From NCBI RefSeq assembly GCF_024700075.1, contig NZ_JAJONE010000001.1, positions 2,694,001 to 2,758,000 of the forward strand: a stretch of DNA of 64,000 nt, in the 5' to 3' direction. This stretch comes from Hymenobacter sp. J193 (lineage in GTDB: Bacteria > Bacteroidota > Bacteroidia > Cytophagales > Hymenobacteraceae). The stretch's first letter is position 1; each line of letters opens with the position of its first letter. This document shows positions 16,667 through 25,314 of this stretch, piece after piece. Below the pieces are notes generated by a model. The model did not search any database, was not told where the DNA came from, and worked only from the letters and a program-made list of their open reading frames with translations. The position numbers and the translations under genes are program-made.

Positions 16667-17737
16667 ATGATTGACCTGCCCGTACTGACCAAGCGCGACA
16701 TTCGCAAACTCACCCCCGACGAGCTCAAAGCCTTTATGGTGGAGCACGGCGAAAAGCCCTTCCGCGCCAAGCAGGTGCTGGAGTGGCTGTGGAAAAACAC
16801 GGCGGGCTCGTTTGAGGAGATGAACAACATTTCCCTGGCTACGCGGGAGCTGCTGGCCCGGCACTTCGTCATCAATGGCGTACAGGTGCAGAACTCCCAG
16901 CTCTCCAACGACGGTACCATCAAATCGGCATTTCGGCTGCACGACGGCAACATCGTGGAGGGCGTGCTTATCCCGCACGATACGCGTATGACGGCCTGCA
17001 TTTCCTCCCAGGTAGGCTGCTCACTCACGTGCAAGTTCTGCGCCACCGGCTACATGGAGCGCAAGCGCAACCTCGACGCGGCTGAGATATACGACCAGGT
17101 AGTGCGCATTCGGGAGCAGTGCGAGGCCCAATACGGCACCCCACTCACCAACATTGTGTACATGGGCATGGGCGAGCCGCTGCTCAACTACGCCAACGTG
17201 GTGAAAAGCATTGAGCGCATCACCGCGCCCGACGGCCTGAACATGGCCCCGCGCCGCATCACCGTGAGCACCGCCGGCATAGCCAAGATGATCAAGAAGC
17301 TGGCCGATGATGGGGTGAAAGCCAACCTCGCGCTAAGCCTGCACGCGCCCAACGACGCCAAGCGCAACGAAATCATGCCCATCAACGAGGCCAACTCCCT
17401 GGCCTCGCTCAAGGACGCGCTGCAGCACTACCACCAGGTCACGGGCCGCAAGGTAACCTACGAGTACATCGTGTTCGAGAGCTTTAACGACACGCTGCAG
17501 GATGCGGAGGAGCTTTTCCAGATTTCGAAGTGGATTCCCTGCAAAGTGAACCTCATCGAGTACAACCCCATCGAAAACGCCAGCTACGTGAATACCGCCG
17601 ACGACAAGCTGGTGGCTTTCCACAAGTATCTGGCCGACCGGGGCGTACAGACCAACGTGCGCCGCTCCCGCGGCAAGGACATCGACGCCGCTTGCGGGCA
17701 GCTGGCCGTGAAGCAAAAATCGGATGTGGCTGCTTAA
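16667..17737 (+). CDS. rlmN: Dual-specificity rRNA/tRNA adenine-C2 methyltransferase RlmN
   Basis: 356-residue radical SAM enzyme that makes 2-methyladenosine at position 2503 of 23S rRNA and at position 37 of some tRNAs. The radical SAM cluster is CSLTCKFC (C118, C122, C125), and the methyl-carrying cysteine is in DAACGQLA (about C343). Other family stretches are MGMGEPLLNY, RRITVSTAGI and LALSLHAPND. The length is normal. Single gene with its own promoter and a clear terminator. Confidence 0.96.
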   Translation: MIDLPVLTKRDIRKLTPDELKAFMVEHGEKPFRAKQVLEWLWKNTAGSFEEMNNISLATRELLARHFVINGVQVQNSQLSNDGTIKSAFRLHDGNIVEGVLIPHDTRMTACISSQVGCSLTCKFCATGYMERKRNLDAAEIYDQVVRIREQCEAQYGTPLTNIVYMGMGEPLLNYANVVKSIERITAPDGLNMAPRRITVSTAGIAKMIKKLADDGVKANLALSLHAPNDAKRNEIMPINEANSLASLKDALQHYHQVTGRKVTYEYIVFESFNDTLQDAEELFQISKWIPCKVNLIEYNPIENASYVNTADDKLVAFHKYLADRGVQTNVRRSRGKDIDAACGQLAVKQKSDVAA

Positions 17738-17753
17738 GGCTTCAATTGGCAGG

Positions 17754-17790
17754 AAAAAGCCCGACTGATATAGTTCAGTCGGGCTTTTTT
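17754..17790. terminator. Bidirectional terminator between rlmN and the outer membrane protein gene
   Basis: AGCCCGACTGA pairs with TCAGTCGGGCT, with A5 in front and T6 behind, so it can act for both converging genes. Confidence 0.85.
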
Positions 17791-17811
17791 GTGGGATGAG
17801 AAGTGCGTCGG

Positions 17812-19011
17812 CTACTTCTGCGCCGTTTTTCCGAAGCGCAACGACAAATCCAGGTACACGGGGTAGAGGTAACCGAAAGCTCCTTCGCTATCGAACGGGG
17901 CTATGTAGAACGAGCCGATGCCAAGCGTGGTGCGGGGCCAGTTCAGGCGCACGCCGTACAGCCCGCCAAGCCCCCCACTGCCGGATGTAATCAGGTAGTT
18001 TTCCGACATCAGCGACAGGCGCTTGCTCACGCGGGTGGCCCCGCTCAGCACCACCACCGGCGACTTGCCAAAGCCCTGGTCGTTGCCGCCGCCCGAGAAG
18101 CCGTAGCCCAGGCCCAGCGTCAGATTGTTGTCGGCGCTGCCATAGGTGCTCAGGCCATAGGCAATGCCGGCACCGTAGCTCGTACTATTGCTGTAATCGA
18201 AATTGGGCACCCGCATATACAGCACACCTGCGCCTACATGCAGATCCTGCTGGATAGGCACGCTGATTTTTGGGGTTATAGCAAACAGCTGGTTGCCAAG
18301 CCCTATTCCAGGCAAAGCCGAAAACAATACCCCAAAGGAGAAATTGTCGGTGATGCCGTAGTTGGCGCCCAGCAGCAGCACGTCAATCGTCTGAGCGTAG
18401 CCTTCGCCCGCGCGCAGGCCCCGGGCCGTGGGCGCGAAGAACACGCGGGTCCCATTGCCCACGTAGCCCCAGCCGGGGTGGCGCTGGGCATCAATGGCCT
18501 CCACGGCGGGCACCAGCTGCATACTCACAATCTGGCTGCGGGCAATAAGTACGGCACCCGGCTTATCGGTGGTGAACTCCAGTTCCTGCGGCCGTACGGC
18601 GCGCAGCGTACCAGCGAAGGTGGTGCCTGAGCGAAGCACCACGCGGTACACGCGCCCCACCGAGTCGGTAAGGGCCGGGCCGGCCGTCGGGCTAAGGCGG
18701 CGTGCCTTCTCCTCGATTTTCAGGCGCATATTCACGAAGTCCAGCGGGGATATGGGGCTGAGCAGCGTGCGGCCGTCGGTAAGGGTGATGCGCTGGATAA
18801 GGGCGCTGTCGGGGGCTAAGCTCTGCTCGAAGCGGGCCTCGCTGAATTCCTTGGCCGAATACTCCGGGAACAGCTCGTAGGTGACTTTTTCCTGGCTGTC
18901 GATGCTGGTGCCTACGACGGGACTCATAACCCGCAGGCGTGTCGCGGGCTGCTGAGCCCGGGCCTGGGTGAGGCAGGCACAGATGAAAACCAGAAGGAAA
19001 AAGTAGCGCAT
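17812..19011 (-). CDS. Outer membrane beta-barrel protein, unknown
   Basis: 399 residues from the ATG that opens a signal peptide (RYFFLLVFICACLTQARA). The first 200 residues contain an SH3-like stretch (GRVYRVVLRSGTTFAGTLRAVRPQELEF). The second half alternates glycine and aromatic residues (LGLGYGFSGGGNDQGFG, GVRLNWPRTTLGIGSFY) and ends in an aromatic C-terminal strand, as in outer-membrane barrels. Function unknown. Confidence 0.7.
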   Translation of the reverse strand: MRYFFLLVFICACLTQARAQQPATRLRVMSPVVGTSIDSQEKVTYELFPEYSAKEFSEARFEQSLAPDSALIQRITLTDGRTLLSPISPLDFVNMRLKIEEKARRLSPTAGPALTDSVGRVYRVVLRSGTTFAGTLRAVRPQELEFTTDKPGAVLIARSQIVSMQLVPAVEAIDAQRHPGWGYVGNGTRVFFAPTARGLRAGEGYAQTIDVLLLGANYGITDNFSFGVLFSALPGIGLGNQLFAITPKISVPIQQDLHVGAGVLYMRVPNFDYSNSTSYGAGIAYGLSTYGSADNNLTLGLGYGFSGGGNDQGFGKSPVVVLSGATRVSKRLSLMSENYLITSGSGGLGGLYGVRLNWPRTTLGIGSFYIAPFDSEGAFGYLYPVYLDLSLRFGKTAQK

Positions 19012-19191
19012 GGGAGAAAGTAGGTAAAGATTTCCCAAACCTACCATTCTGCTGCACGCTGCAAATCACATAATCATGTACATCCTGACTTTAGCTGGGT
19101 ATCCGCAAGTCGGCTCCGGTCGCCGCAAAACGCTGATTGCGGCATTCAGGAACCTGTCTTATGCCCCGAATTTGCGCCTTCTTTAGACTTT

Positions 19192-20160
19192 TCACGCTTT
19201 CCAGCGGCCGGTGGAGCGGGGGCGGCCGGTGGTAATTTCTTCCTTGGTTTCGCCCTCGGGCACTTCACGGGTTTCTATGCGCACGGCGTGGGCCTTGGGC
19301 TGTACCTTCTGACCAAAGGCGTCGGCAAACTCCTGGGTGAACTCCGCCCCGAAAAAGATGATGAGGGCCGAGTAGTTGACCCACAGTAGCAGCACGATTG
19401 CCGAGCCAGCCGCCCCGAAGGCCGAGCCGGGGTCGGCTTGGGCAATGTAGAAGGCAATCAGAAACTTGCCCAGCACGAACAGCGAGGCCGTGATGACCGC
19501 GCCAATACCCACGTCGCGCCAGCGGATAACGGCATCGGGCAGGAAGCGGTAGATAAGCGCAAACAGCAGCGAGGTGACGCCCAGCGACAAAAAGAAGTCG
19601 ACCAGCTTGATGACGACCACTCCGACCTCGGGAAACCACTGCTGCAGCTTGCCGGTGAAGGCGCTGAGCACGGCGCTGACGACAAAGGAAATGAGCAGCA
19701 GCAGGGCTACGCTCAAGATCAGACCGAAGGAGAGAAGCCGGTCGCGCACAAACTGCCAGATGCCGTTGCGGGGCTTCACGCGCAGGTTCCAGATGTCGTT
19801 GATGCTTTCCTGCAGGGTGACGAAAAAGGTAGTAGCCGCGAAAATGAGCGTGCCGATGCCGATGACCGTAGCCAGGCCGCCCTTCTGCTGCTTGGTAAAC
19901 TCGGCAATAGAATCCTGCAGAAACTTGGCCGAGTCGGCGCCCAGGAACCCGCGCAGCTGCCCGTACACCTGGCCCGTTACGGCCTCGGCCCCGTAGATGG
20001 AGCTGGCAATGGTGATGACGATGAGTAGCAGGGGCGGCAGCGAGAAAACGGTGTAGTACGACAAGGCCGCCGCGTGCCGGAACGAGTTGTTCACCATGAA
20101 CTCGCTGGCGGTGGTCTTGAGAATGTTGAGGATATCGGAAAAGCGGTAGTGTGTGGCCAT
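19192..20160 (-). CDS. YihY/BrkB family inner membrane protein
   Basis: 322 residues with six hydrophobic helices and the family stretch FRHAAALSYYTVFSLPPLLLI near the N terminus; RWRDVGIGAVITASLFVLGKFLI and YSALIIFFGAEF near the end are also typical. Older databases call the family ribonuclease BN, which is not its activity. The cytosolic tail is charged. It is divergent from a lipoprotein gene. Confidence 0.9.
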   Translation of the reverse strand: MATHYRFSDILNILKTTASEFMVNNSFRHAAALSYYTVFSLPPLLLIVITIASSIYGAEAVTGQVYGQLRGFLGADSAKFLQDSIAEFTKQQKGGLATVIGIGTLIFAATTFFVTLQESINDIWNLRVKPRNGIWQFVRDRLLSFGLILSVALLLLISFVVSAVLSAFTGKLQQWFPEVGVVVIKLVDFFLSLGVTSLLFALIYRFLPDAVIRWRDVGIGAVITASLFVLGKFLIAFYIAQADPGSAFGAAGSAIVLLLWVNYSALIIFFGAEFTQEFADAFGQKVQPKAHAVRIETREVPEGETKEEITTGRPRSTGRWKA

Positions 20161-20305
20161 AAGGCAGAGACATCAGATCGTGAGGCTGGCGGTAGTACGG
20201 GCAGATTGCGCCGGGCGTTCGGGCGGCTGCGCCGGTTTGGGCATATTTGCGTATGATGCCGGGCCGGCACGACGCCGGTTTGTGTCACGCTCTGGTCTGT
20301 TTTTT

Positions 20306-21124
20306 ATGCGCACTTCTTTCTTTGCTTTTCTGCTGCTGGCCGGGCTGGGTGCCTGCCAGTCGGGCCCCAACGAGCAGCCCGCAACTACCGCGGCGGCTAC
20401 TGCTACCGCCCCGGATACCGCCGCGTACCCGGCTGCTCCCGGCTTCGACGAGAAAGGCTCCGACCCGCGCGCCCTGCGCCTGGCCGACAAGGTAATGCAG
20501 GCCATGGGCGGCTACCGCGCCTGGCAGCAGGCTCGCCTGTTTGGCTGGGGCTTCCTGGATGGCTCCTACCAGCTCTGGGACAAACAAACCGGCAACTTCC
20601 GTTGGCAGAAGGACAGCCTCGTGGCCCTCTGCAACCTCAGCACCAGGCAGGGCAAGGTCTACCGCGCTGGTCAGGACGTTTCGGCCACGCCCGAGGGGCA
20701 GAAGCTGCTGGCCGATATGTACCCCATCTGGGTAAATAACTCCTGGTGGCTGCTGATGCCCTTCAAGCTCAAGGACTCCGGCGTGACGCTCACTTACCAT
20801 GGCGTGGGCAAGCTCATGGACGGCACCCTCGCCGAGGTCCTGCACATGACCTTTAAGAACGTGGGCGTGACGCCCGACAACAAGTACGAAGTGCTCATCA
20901 ACCCCAAAACCAACCTGGTAGAGGAGTGGGCCTTTTTTCCGAAAGCTACCGATGCCCAGCCCGCTTTCCGCCGCCGCTGGGCCGGCTACCAGCGTTATGG
21001 CCAGCTCCTGCTGGCCACCGACCGCACTGATGGCAAAGACAGCCGCGCCCTGGGCCACGTTTCCGTAACCCAGCAAGTACCCGCCGGCCTCATGCAGAAC
21101 CCCAAGCCGGTGGCAAAGCTGTAG
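20306..21124 (+). CDS. Putative lipoprotein, unknown function
   Basis: 272 residues. Lipoprotein signal MRTSFFAFLLLAGLGAC, an Ala/Thr linker to about 45, then a globular domain starting LADKVMQAMGGYRAWQQARLFGW that has the look of the beta-rich LolA-like outer-membrane lipoproteins of Bacteroidota. It ends KL, and its last codons lie in the arm of an inverted repeat shared with the convergent DUF3891 gene. Confidence 0.65.
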   Translation: MRTSFFAFLLLAGLGACQSGPNEQPATTAAATATAPDTAAYPAAPGFDEKGSDPRALRLADKVMQAMGGYRAWQQARLFGWGFLDGSYQLWDKQTGNFRWQKDSLVALCNLSTRQGKVYRAGQDVSATPEGQKLLADMYPIWVNNSWWLLMPFKLKDSGVTLTYHGVGKLMDGTLAEVLHMTFKNVGVTPDNKYEVLINPKTNLVEEWAFFPKATDAQPAFRRRWAGYQRYGQLLLATDRTDGKDSRALGHVSVTQQVPAGLMQNPKPVAKL

Positions 21125-21215
21125 TTGTCATTCCGAACACAGCGAGGAATCTGGGTAAGCCCCTCTGACGGTTTCCTCAGATTCCTCGCTGCGCTCGGAA
21201 TGACAACTACAGCTT
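21116..21215. repeat. Inverted repeat containing the stop codons of both convergent genes
   Basis: Arms of 38 nt (21116-21153 and 21178-21215) match at 36 positions, including a perfect 21-nt outer part. Each arm begins AAGCTGTAG, that is the last two sense codons (Lys-Leu) and the TAG of each converging gene. The rest of the arm is the word TTGTCATTCCGA followed by CAGCGAGGAATCTG. It could fold into a hairpin in both transcripts. Confidence 0.85.
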
Positions 21216-21938
21216 CCGCAGCTCCCAGCGCAGGGTTTCGATGGGGCCGGAGCGCAGAGCGGCGGCCAGCTCGGCATCGTCGGCAAACTGCAGCTGGCGC
21301 AGCACGGTGGCTTCTACGCTCACCGTGAATCGGGCCTCACGAAAGGGCCAGGGCTGCACCATCACCGGACCATCGGCGGCCGGGCGCAGCACCTCGTGGC
21401 GGTGACCGTCGGGGCCGGTATAGATTTCCAGGGCCCGGCCCATTTCCGGCAGCTCGTGGCGGCACAAAATCAGGCTGAGCCGGTCGCACCAGTGCAGCAG
21501 GGCGTAGGCGCGTTCCGCCTCGGCTTTGCGGATTTTCAACTCCCGCCGCCACGTTTTTTGGTGGGTGAGCTGCTCGTCCAGGAAGGCATCCGTTTTCTGA
21601 TTCTGGCCGCGCAGGCTTTCATAGAGGGTGCTCAGGTGCATGCTCGTTAGCAGGCTGCGCCACCGACCCTGAAAGCGCGCGGTACGCATCAGCCGGGTGG
21701 CCTGCTCCAGCGAAAACTCCTTCATGGTGAAGTCGGCGGGTGCGCCGGCGGACGTGAGGCCGTAGTGCCCATTCCACTGTTGCTGCTCATCGTCGTGCTG
21801 GGCGGCGGCGGCCAGCAAACCCACCCACTGGTCATAGGGCAGAAAGGCAGGCCACTGGTGCAGCAGCTGGGCCGCCAGCAGGGCGTGGGCCTGCTGGTAG
21901 ATGATCTGCCAGCCGGCGGGCGTGTGGTTCACAATCAT
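21207..21938 (-). CDS. DUF3891 family protein
   Basis: 243 residues starting MIVNHTPAGWQIIYQQAHALLAAQL, the DUF3891 pattern, with HWCDRLSLILCRHELP in the middle. The conserved His/Asp-rich helices hint at a metal-binding all-helical fold, but no activity is known. ATG at 21938 is preferred over longer readings. It ends LRKL inside the inverted repeat shared with the convergent lipoprotein gene. Confidence 0.8.
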   Translation of the reverse strand: MIVNHTPAGWQIIYQQAHALLAAQLLHQWPAFLPYDQWVGLLAAAAQHDDEQQQWNGHYGLTSAGAPADFTMKEFSLEQATRLMRTARFQGRWRSLLTSMHLSTLYESLRGQNQKTDAFLDEQLTHQKTWRRELKIRKAEAERAYALLHWCDRLSLILCRHELPEMGRALEIYTGPDGHRHEVLRPAADGPVMVQPWPFREARFTVSVEATVLRQLQFADDAELAAALRSGPIETLRWELRKL

Positions 21939-22060
21939 GGACTGAAATTGGGGGCTTAGGGACTTGGTTTTCGCGCTGCAGCTTATGGCATGGATAAGCC
22001 TACCTGATAACGTGATACCAGGAACGCGGCGGTCAAGCAGAGGTTTTGGGTTCAGTAGCA

Positions 22061-22091
22061 ATAAAAACGCCTCACCGAATGGGTGAGGCGT
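22061..22091 (-). terminator. Terminator of the threonine dehydrogenase gene
   Basis: On the minus strand ACGCCTCACC pairs with GGGTGAGGCGT around a 4-nt loop, followed by TTTTTAT. Confidence 0.8.
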
Positions 22092-22113
22092 CACAGTAAC
22101 AAACCAGACAATT

Positions 22114-23102
22114 CTACTTCAGCACCACGGCTTCTTTCAGGTGCAGCAGCATGTCGTCGGTCATCTTGTCGAGGTCGTACTGGGGAAGCCAGTTCCAGTC
22201 ATGGCGGGCCTGGGTGTCATCGATGCTGGCGGGCCAGGAGTCGGCAATCTGCTGGCGCTGGTCGGGGCGGTACGTCACCCGAAAATCGGGAAAGTGGCGC
22301 TGAATGCTGGCCGTAATTTCCCGGGGGCTGAAGCTCATGGCGCCCAGGTTATAGGAGCTGCGCACCGTGAGGCTGTCGGCGGGGGCGTGCATCAGGTCGA
22401 GGGTGGCCTTCAGCGCGTCGGGCATGTACATCATGGGCAGGTAGGTGTCCTCGGAAAGGAAGCACTCATACGCCTCGCCGGCCACGGCTTTGTGGTAGAT
22501 GTCCACGGCGTAGTCGGTGGTGCCGCCGCCGGGCAGGCTCTTGTAGCCGATAAGGCCGGGGTAGCGCAGGCTGCGCACATCCAGGCCGTGCTTGCGGAAG
22601 TACCACTCGCACCACTGCTCCCCGGCCAGCTTGCTGATGCCGTACACCGTGTTGGGGTTCATGATGGTGAGCTGGGGTGTGTTCTGGCGGGGCGTATCGG
22701 GCCCGAACACGGCAATGGAGCTGGGCCAGTACACCTGCTGCACGCCCAGGTCCACGGCCGCGTCGAGCACGTGAAACAGGCCATCCATATTCAGCTGCCA
22801 GCCAAACTTGGGGTTCTTCTCGGCTGTGGCCGAGAGCAGCGCGGCCAGGTGGTACACCTGCTTGGGCTTGTACTGTTGGATAACTTCCGTCAGCCGGTTT
22901 TTGTCGAGCACGTCCAGCAGCTCAAATGGGCCGGCCTGTTGAATTTCGAGGTCTTTGGGGGCGCGCACGTCGGCGGCTACCACGTGGGAAGCGCCGTAGC
23001 GCTGGCGCAGCTCCTGGGTGAGCTCCAGGCCGAGCTGCCCGCCCGCGCCGATAACGAGAATAGTGTCGCCGGGGGGTGGGGGGCGGAGGAAGAAGTAGGC
23101 AT
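22114..23102 (-). CDS. L-threonine 3-dehydrogenase, epimerase (SDR) type, with 5' frameshift
   Basis: NAD-dependent extended-SDR enzyme. It has the Rossmann motif ILVIGAGGQLG, the catalytic tyrosine/lysine in VYGISKLAGEQW, and FSPREITASI further on; these fit the UDP-galactose-epimerase-like threonine dehydrogenases that oxidise threonine to 2-amino-3-ketobutyrate. kbl, the next enzyme, is 2.2 kb away. The downstream frame has no ATG, GTG or TTG after the promoter at 23130-23137. An ATG at 23102 lies in another frame and joins correctly if one base is added to the two G6 runs at 23071-23083, giving MPTSSSAPPPPGDTILVIG. In the frame as written the nearest start is 23172, upstream of the promoter. 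Confidence 0.82.
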
Positions 23103-23129
23103 GCAGGTAACAGGGGAATGGGTGGAGGG

Positions 23130-23137
23130 CAAAGATA
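23130..23137 (-). promoter_or_regulatory. Promoter -7 element of the threonine dehydrogenase gene
   Basis: TATCTTTG on the minus strand, a full match to TAnnTTTG, 27 nt before the ATG at 23102. It argues against translation starting at 23172. Confidence 0.6.
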
Positions 23138-23223
23138 CGGACGCGGGTGGGTTGCGTCTTTCTACGGCACATACAACCATCCGGGTAAGGACCGGCTCCT
23201 TCCCGTAGCTTCCCGACCTGCTT

Positions 23224-24363
23224 ATGCGCTACCTCTCTTTGTTTCTGGTGTTGCTGCTTGCGCTCCAGCTCCCGGCTCCCGCATCAGCGCAAAGCCCGGA
23301 GTCTGCCGCCCGCCCGGTGTACCGCAACCTGGTGATGGAGGGCGGCGGTATTCGGGGCATTGCCTATGGGGGCGCGCTGCAGGAGCTGGAAAACCAAGGC
23401 GTACTGGCCGGAATCCAGCGGGTGGGCGGCACCTCGGCCGGGGCCATTCAGGCGGCCTTGCTGGCGGTAGGCTACTCGCCCCAGGAAATCATCGACGTCG
23501 TAAACCAAACGCCCGTGCAGCGCCTGAACGACGGGCGTGGGTTGTTTTTCGGGGGCAGCACCCGCCTGATCCGGCAGTACGGCTGGTACCGCGGCGACCA
23601 GCTGACCCGCTACCTCACCGAGCTGGTGGCCCGCAAAACCCAGCGCCCCAACCTCACCCTGGCCGAGCTGCATGCCCTAGCCCAGCAGGAGCCGGCCCGC
23701 TACCGCGACCTGTACACCACCGGCACCAACCTCACCCGTCAGTGCCGCCAGACGTTCAGCTACGAAACCCACCCCGATATGCGCGTAGCCGATGCCGTGC
23801 GCATCAGTATGAGCATTCCGCTGTACTTCCGGGCCGTGCTGCTGGACACCGCCGGCCACGTAGTGCAGCATCCTGCCAAAGACCAGCCGGTGGAAGTGGT
23901 GGTAGATGGCGGACTGCTGGCCAACTACCCGCTGGATTTGTTTGACCACCCCCGCTACCGCCCCGGCGCCCTGGCCGGGCTACTGACTGTGACAAGTTCT
24001 GTTGTGACAAAGAATGTTGTCACGGCAACAGATGTCACAACGTTCATCAATCCCGAAACGCTGGGGCTGCGCCTCGACCGCGCCGAGCAGGTGGCCTACG
24101 ACACGCGCCCCGGCGGCCGGCAGCAGTTGGCACCCTACGCGGTGCAGGATTTTCGCTCCTACATCGGGGCACTGTACACAGTAGCCATTGAAAACCTGAA
24201 CGCACCCCGGCCCGAAGACTGGCCTCGCACCATCAGCATTGACACGCGCGGCTTCAACCCCAAAATCAAGCGGCTATCCACCCCGCAAAAGCAGGAGCTG
24301 ATGGACAGCGGCCGACAGGGCGTGCAAGCGTTTTTCGACCGGGCCGGCGCCGTGAGACGGTAG
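23224..24363 (+). CDS. Patatin-like phospholipase
   Basis: 379 residues with a signal peptide (RYLSLFLVLLLALQLPAPASA). The patatin serine/aspartate dyad is present: oxyanion loop GGGIRGIAYGGAL (about 39-51), nucleophile elbow GTSAG (about 76-80) and DGGLLANYP (about 229-237). It probably hydrolyses membrane lipids in the periplasm or outer membrane; there is no C-terminal barrel. Residues about 256-272 (Val/Thr-rich, TSSVVTKNVVTATDV) are encoded by a lower-GC inverted repeat inserted in frame. Confidence 0.9.
   Translation: MRYLSLFLVLLLALQLPAPASAQSPESAARPVYRNLVMEGGGIRGIAYGGALQELENQGVLAGIQRVGGTSAGAIQAALLAVGYSPQEIIDVVNQTPVQRLNDGRGLFFGGSTRLIRQYGWYRGDQLTRYLTELVARKTQRPNLTLAELHALAQQEPARYRDLYTTGTNLTRQCRQTFSYETHPDMRVADAVRISMSIPLYFRAVLLDTAGHVVQHPAKDQPVEVVVDGGLLANYPLDLFDHPRYRPGALAGLLTVTSSVVTKNVVTATDVTTFINPETLGLRLDRAEQVAYDTRPGGRQQLAPYAVQDFRSYIGALYTVAIENLNAPRPEDWPRTISIDTRGFNPKIKRLSTPQKQELMDSGRQGVQAFFDRAGAVRR
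23989..24038. repeat. In-frame word-type inverted repeat inside the patatin gene
   Basis: Two 22-nt arms (23989-24010 and 24017-24038) around a 6-nt centre. Each arm has GTGACA at its outer end and GTGACAA at its inner end (inverted on the right). The patch is clearly lower in GC than the flanking coding sequence, and its length keeps the reading frame. Confidence 0.7.
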
Positions 24364-24371
24364 CAACCTAG

Positions 24372-25148
24372 TTACCGCGAAAACCGGCGGTGCTTGGGTA
24401 CGTTGAAAAAGTAGGAGGTGAGCAGCGGAATCAGGAAGATGGCCACCGTCAGTACGGTCAGGCCCGCGTCGGCGACGTGGCCACCCAGGAAGCGGCTGAA
24501 GGCTGAATCGGGCTGGTAATGCTCCACCAACGAGAGCATCAGCTTCAGCCCCAGAATGCCGATGACCAGAAACGCCGAGGTTTCGAGAAACGGGTACTTG
24601 GCCATGAGCAGCACAAAGGCCTGGGCCACCAGCCGCATGGCCAGAATCCCGATGAACACGCCCAGGCAGATGAGAATCAGGTTGTCGGTGAAGGCCACCA
24701 CGGCAAACACGTTGTCGATGGAAAAGGCCAGGTCCATCAGCTCAATCAGGGCCACCGTGGCCCAGAACTGCCCGAACAAGCCCAGCGTATGGCGGTACAC
24801 CCAGCTTTTCTGCTTGTCGGGGCCCTGGTCATCGTCGGAGCCGCCGTGGTTTCTGGGTTTGAACTGGGCGTAGGCCAGGTACAGCAGGTAAAGGCCGCCG
24901 AGGGGCTTCAGAAACCAGAACTCAATCAGAAACGAGGCAAACAGAATGCACAGCCCCCGGAACACGTAGGCCCCGATAATGCCGTAGCGCAAAGCTTTCT
25001 GGCGCTGCTCCTTGGGCAGGTCGCCCACCATGGTGGCCAGCACCGCCGCGTTGTCCACGCTCAGCAGGCTTTCGATGATGATGAGGTTGCCCACAATGGC
25101 CAGCGCCGCCAGCGGGTTGTCCAGAATTTGTTGGATGTGTACGTTCAT
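24372..25148 (-). CDS. TerC family integral membrane protein
   Basis: 258 residues, seven or more membrane helices. The two acidic TerC motifs are present: [15 protein letters not shown] in helix 2 and [14 protein letters not shown] in the middle. TerC proteins export or handle metal ions such as manganese, and classical members are linked to tellurite resistance. ATG at 25148 is chosen, because the upstream sequence up to kbl is noncoding. It ends 8 bp from the patatin gene, convergent, with no clear hairpin between. Confidence 0.9.
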   Translation of the reverse strand: MNVHIQQILDNPLAALAIVGNLIIIESLLSVDNAAVLATMVGDLPKEQRQKALRYGIIGAYVFRGLCILFASFLIEFWFLKPLGGLYLLYLAYAQFKPRNHGGSDDDQGPDKQKSWVYRHTLGLFGQFWATVALIELMDLAFSIDNVFAVVAFTDNLILICLGVFIGILAMRLVAQAFVLLMAKYPFLETSAFLVIGILGLKLMLSLVEHYQPDSAFSRFLGGHVADAGLTVLTVAIFLIPLLTSYFFNVPKHRRFSR

Positions 25149-25314
25149 GCAGAATGCCAGCAGGGAGAAGCGGACGCTTGATACGGATGAGGCTGCAGAA
25201 AGGCTGACAAGCCGGCCAACTGCAAACCTACACTTCGCCGCCGCAATGCCGTACAGAAACCCTGCGTACTTTCGCAGAGCCGCCCACTCATTCACTTATT
25301 CGCTTCCTTACCGC

